64,000 nt of DNA, from NCBI GenBank assembly GCA_947084925.1, contig CAMTUJ010000008.1, forward strand, positions 1 through 64,000, read 5' to 3'. The notes beneath the pieces were generated by a model. The model did not search any database. It was not told where the DNA came from and saw nothing but the letters and a program-made list of their open reading frames with translations. The stretch is from JAGPUQ01 sp947084925. GTDB taxonomy: Bacteria; Pseudomonadota; Gammaproteobacteria; Pseudomonadales; Porticoccaceae. A program made the translations under genes and the position numbers. Positions 61,558 through 64,000 of the stretch are shown piece after piece (position 1 is the first letter of the stretch; each line of letters begins with the position of its first letter).

Positions 61558-62178
61558 TCAGAGCCGCACCGCGACGTCAAGGCAGGGACCGTCCGTGATT
61601 CCCGTCGCCGGCCGGGCGATGGCTTGGTTCAGTGCGGTCAGGCTTGCGCGAAAGCCCTGCTCGAAGGTCGCGGCACAAGGCTGCATCGGCAGCCAGGCCT
61701 GTTCCAGGGGCACCGCGCGGCGCAGCCGCTGGCCGATATGCGCGAGCACCCGGGGAATCTGTTCGACGTCGCGGTAGCTTTCGAGCCAGCGCAAGGCCGG
61801 CGCGCGATCGCAAAAGGCGCGTGCTCGCTCCGGCAGCACCTCGCGGTGGCTGGCGAGGGTGCGATAGAACGTCTGGCAGAAATCGCCCAGCGGTTGCGGA
61901 TGAAAATCATCCCAGTCCCGCGCCAGCAGATGGTCGAATACCACATCGATGACGATGCCGCCGTAGCGGCGCCAGGGCGCGGGAAACAATTCCAGTAACT
62001 GCCGGGTTGCCGGCAGACCGTCGCACAGGGCATCGACGCGGCGGTGCAGCTGGATGCCGGCTTCGATACGCGGCGGGTAGTCGCCGCGCAACGGCCCCTT
62101 GACGAAATCGCCGAGCAGACCCCCGACCTGCATATCAGGGTCGCTGCCGGCGAGATACAGGTGGCCGAGGTAGTTCAC
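61558..62178 (-). CDS. acpH: Acyl carrier protein phosphodiesterase
   Basis: A 206-aa metal-dependent hydrolase that removes phosphopantetheine from ACP. The pattern MNYLGHLYLAGSDPDMQVGGLLGDFVKG, with the metal-binding FLAGSD-like and GDFVKG segments, and LHRRVDALCD plus DHLLARDW are typical of AcpH. The upstream region (62180-62350) is AT-rich and probably contains its promoter. It is 39 bases upstream of dsbB. Confidence 0.92.
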   Translation of the reverse strand: MNYLGHLYLAGSDPDMQVGGLLGDFVKGPLRGDYPPRIEAGIQLHRRVDALCDGLPATRQLLELFPAPWRRYGGIVIDVVFDHLLARDWDDFHPQPLGDFCQTFYRTLASHREVLPERARAFCDRAPALRWLESYRDVEQIPRVLAHIGQRLRRAVPLEQAWLPMQPCAATFEQGFRASLTALNQAIARPATGITDGPCLDVAVRL

Positions 62179-62354
62179 GATAAAAAATCATTCCGGAACA
62201 TGCAGGAAGAAAAAATCCATGACGAAAATTTCGCGGCGAGATGTTCAGTGGAACAGTGCTGCCGGGACATTCTCACGGAGAAAAGTCTGACCGGAAATTT
62301 GCACGGAAATTTTCCCGGAAATGAAGTCCCCGTCAGCCGCGCGGCGCCGGTCGC

Positions 62355-63947
62355 TCAGGGATTCGGATCGAAATCGTACTGGGCGTAATAGGCGGCGAGA
62401 AATTGCGCAAAATCCATCGTGTCGGCGGCTTCCAGCGTGGCCTGATCGGCCAGCGACTGCGTCGCCATCGCCTGGTAACGCGCCAGCGTTGCGGGGTCCA
62501 GCGGCGCGGCGCGGAAATGGTCGCGGTGTTCGCGGGCCTGGCGCAGGGCGGTCTGAAAATAACTCTGCCGGGTAGCGGCCATTTCGGCGAGCAGGCGCGC
62601 CGCGGGCGTGAGCGACGCGTCCTCGATACGCGGCGCCAGGGCGAGCAGCGCGGCGCCGTGATCGTCGCCGCCGTGCGCGGCGTCGAACACGGCCGCCACC
62701 GGCATCATGGCGGCAAACAGTTCGCGCGCCCAGTCGGTGAGCTTTTGTTCGCGGCCGAGGATTTCCAGTTTCAGATCCGGGTCCCGGCCGCGGTACACCA
62801 CCTGATGCTGGTTCGACTGGAGCAGCCGGTGTTCGTCGGGGCTGGTGGGAGGACTCTCCGACAGCAGGCAGAACAGCAGAAAGGTATCGAGGAACCGGAT
62901 TTGTCCGGCGTCGATGCCCACGGGCGCGTAGGGATTGAGATCGATACAGCGCACCTCGATGTATTCGACCCCGTGCTGTCCGAGCGCGCGCAGCGGCACT
63001 TCGCCCTGGTGACTGGTGCGTTTGGGTCGGATGGTGCTGTAGAACTCGTTTTCGATCTGCAACAGCGATTTGCTCAGTTGCCGGTAGCCGCCGTCGGCGT
63101 CTTTCAGGCCCAGGGCGGCGTAGGGCGGATAGGGCGTGGTCAGACCCTGGCGAAGGTTGGCGATATAGGACTCCAGGCCGTTGTAGCAGATGTTGAGCTG
63201 CTGCTGGGCGGTGCTCTGATAACCCAGGTTGCCCATGCGCAGGGAAGTCCCACAGGGCGCGTGCAGGCTGTGGGCGTCGTCGCCGAAGGGTACCAGGCTG
63301 TGTTCCCGCCCGCGGACGAAGGTGCGGCAGATGGCCGGCGCGGCGCCGAACAGATACAGCAGCAGCCAGAAGTAGCGGCGGAAATTGCGGAGCAGGCCGA
63401 AATAGCGCGCGGTCTTGTATTCCTGCAGCGACTGGTCCGCGCCGTCGTCGGCACGCAGCATTTCCCAGCAACTGTCGGGCAGCGACCAGTTGTAGTGGAT
63501 CCCGGCGATGGTCTGCATCAGGCGGCCGTAGCGATTGCCGAGGCCAATGCGGTAAATGGTTTTCATCCGCCCGATGTTGGAGCTGCCGTAGCGCGCCACC
63601 GGTATGTCGGCGTCCTCGCCCAGCACGCAGGGCATGCTGTTCACCCAGATCAACTCGTCGTCGAGCACCTGATAGGCGAAGCGATGGATCTGTTCGAGCG
63701 TCGCCAGGGTATCCGTCACCGAGGTGGACGGCGGCGTGATGAATTCGAGCAGCGCCTCCGAGTAATCGGTCGTGATGCTGGGATGGGTGAGGGCGGAGCC
63801 CAGCGCGCGCGGGTGCGGGCGCTGGGACAGATTGCCCGCCGCGTCCACGCGCAGACTTTCCTTCTCGATGCCGCGCAGCACCTGCCGCAGCAGGGGTCGG
63901 TTGGCGGGCTGATCGAGCAGCCCCAGGCGGCGTTCGAATGGAGACAT
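62355..63947 (-). CDS. gshA: Glutamate-cysteine ligase
   Basis: A 530-aa enzyme of the first step of glutathione synthesis, of the E. coli type. The N-terminus FERRLGLLDQPANRPLLRQVLRGIEKESLRVD contains the metal/ATP-site Glu residues; HYNWSLPDSCW and VRCIDLNPYAPVGID are family motifs. Length is normal. The start at 63947 is 53 bases from the window end. Its product would also support metal tolerance. Confidence 0.95.
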   Translation of the reverse strand: MSPFERRLGLLDQPANRPLLRQVLRGIEKESLRVDAAGNLSQRPHPRALGSALTHPSITTDYSEALLEFITPPSTSVTDTLATLEQIHRFAYQVLDDELIWVNSMPCVLGEDADIPVARYGSSNIGRMKTIYRIGLGNRYGRLMQTIAGIHYNWSLPDSCWEMLRADDGADQSLQEYKTARYFGLLRNFRRYFWLLLYLFGAAPAICRTFVRGREHSLVPFGDDAHSLHAPCGTSLRMGNLGYQSTAQQQLNICYNGLESYIANLRQGLTTPYPPYAALGLKDADGGYRQLSKSLLQIENEFYSTIRPKRTSHQGEVPLRALGQHGVEYIEVRCIDLNPYAPVGIDAGQIRFLDTFLLFCLLSESPPTSPDEHRLLQSNQHQVVYRGRDPDLKLEILGREQKLTDWARELFAAMMPVAAVFDAAHGGDDHGAALLALAPRIEDASLTPAARLLAEMAATRQSYFQTALRQAREHRDHFRAAPLDPATLARYQAMATQSLADQATLEAADTMDFAQFLAAYYAQYDFDPNP

Positions 63948-64000
63948 GGAGACGGGCGTCAGCAGCGGATGCGGGTGGTGCCGGGATGCCGTGGCGTCAG

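Overview
The window joins two kinds of DNA from a GC-rich gammaproteobacterium. From 1 to about 34.3 kb is one end of an integrative and conjugative element (ICE) of the clc / PAGI-2 / PFGI-1 class. From about 34.9 kb to the end is ordinary chromosome. The chromosomal gene order matches that of Pseudomonas relatives in two blocks: trpG-trpD-trpC-vfr/clp-osmC-like-(speD replaced by a LysR gene)-coq7, and dsbD-aroQ-accB-accC-prmA-zinc-ribbon protein-fis-purH-purD. Composition and gene content fit a gammaproteobacterium outside the enterics, but I cannot name the genus.

ICE core, 1-19.5 kb, all on the minus strand. It starts inside an SNF2-type helicase gene and continues with a string of small conserved ICE genes (DUF6094 methyltransferase, DUF932, DUF3275, DUF3577 and several unnamed ones), then topB, ssb, inrR-like DUF3158, TIGR03761, a STY4528-type replication protein, DUF2857, parB, a shi-like small gene, parA and alpA. 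The spacers are highly structured: three copies of a three-hairpin RNA, seven twin mini-hairpin leaders, a perfect 17-bp inverted repeat upstream of nothing obvious, a shared palindrome in front of topB and of the TIGR03761-inrR-ssb operon, and an AT-rich, repeat-rich segment inside the replication gene that looks like an origin. One cargo gene, a HEPN/TOPRIM-type predicted nuclease, has been inserted at 3.4-4.7 kb.

ICE metal cargo, 19.6-34.3 kb. A cadmium module (SAM methyltransferase, CadA ATPase, divergent CadR) is flanked by a 167-bp diverged direct repeat that represents the 3' end of a 255-aa ICE gene. Next comes a second module: a LysR regulator, a P1B-4 type ATPase, and a CzcCBA-like RND efflux system with a small His-rich periplasmic protein. 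About 650 bp without a convincing gene (34.3-34.9 kb) should hold the ICE/chromosome junction. No integrase, tRNA or att core was recognised.

Chromosome, 34.9-64 kb. trpGDC run forward; a Vfr/Clp-type CRP regulator converges on trpC. An intergenic region after the OsmC-like gene appears to encode a short C/U-rich small RNA on the minus strand. Then come a LysR gene, coq7, the purD...dsbD block (with an Old Yellow Enzyme homologue and a small membrane protein inserted between purD and purH), a DUF2333 gene, a PAS-GGDEF-EAL protein, ilvA, a copper module (small Cys/His-rich protein, DUF411, copA, copB), dsbB, an ACP phosphodiesterase and gshA.
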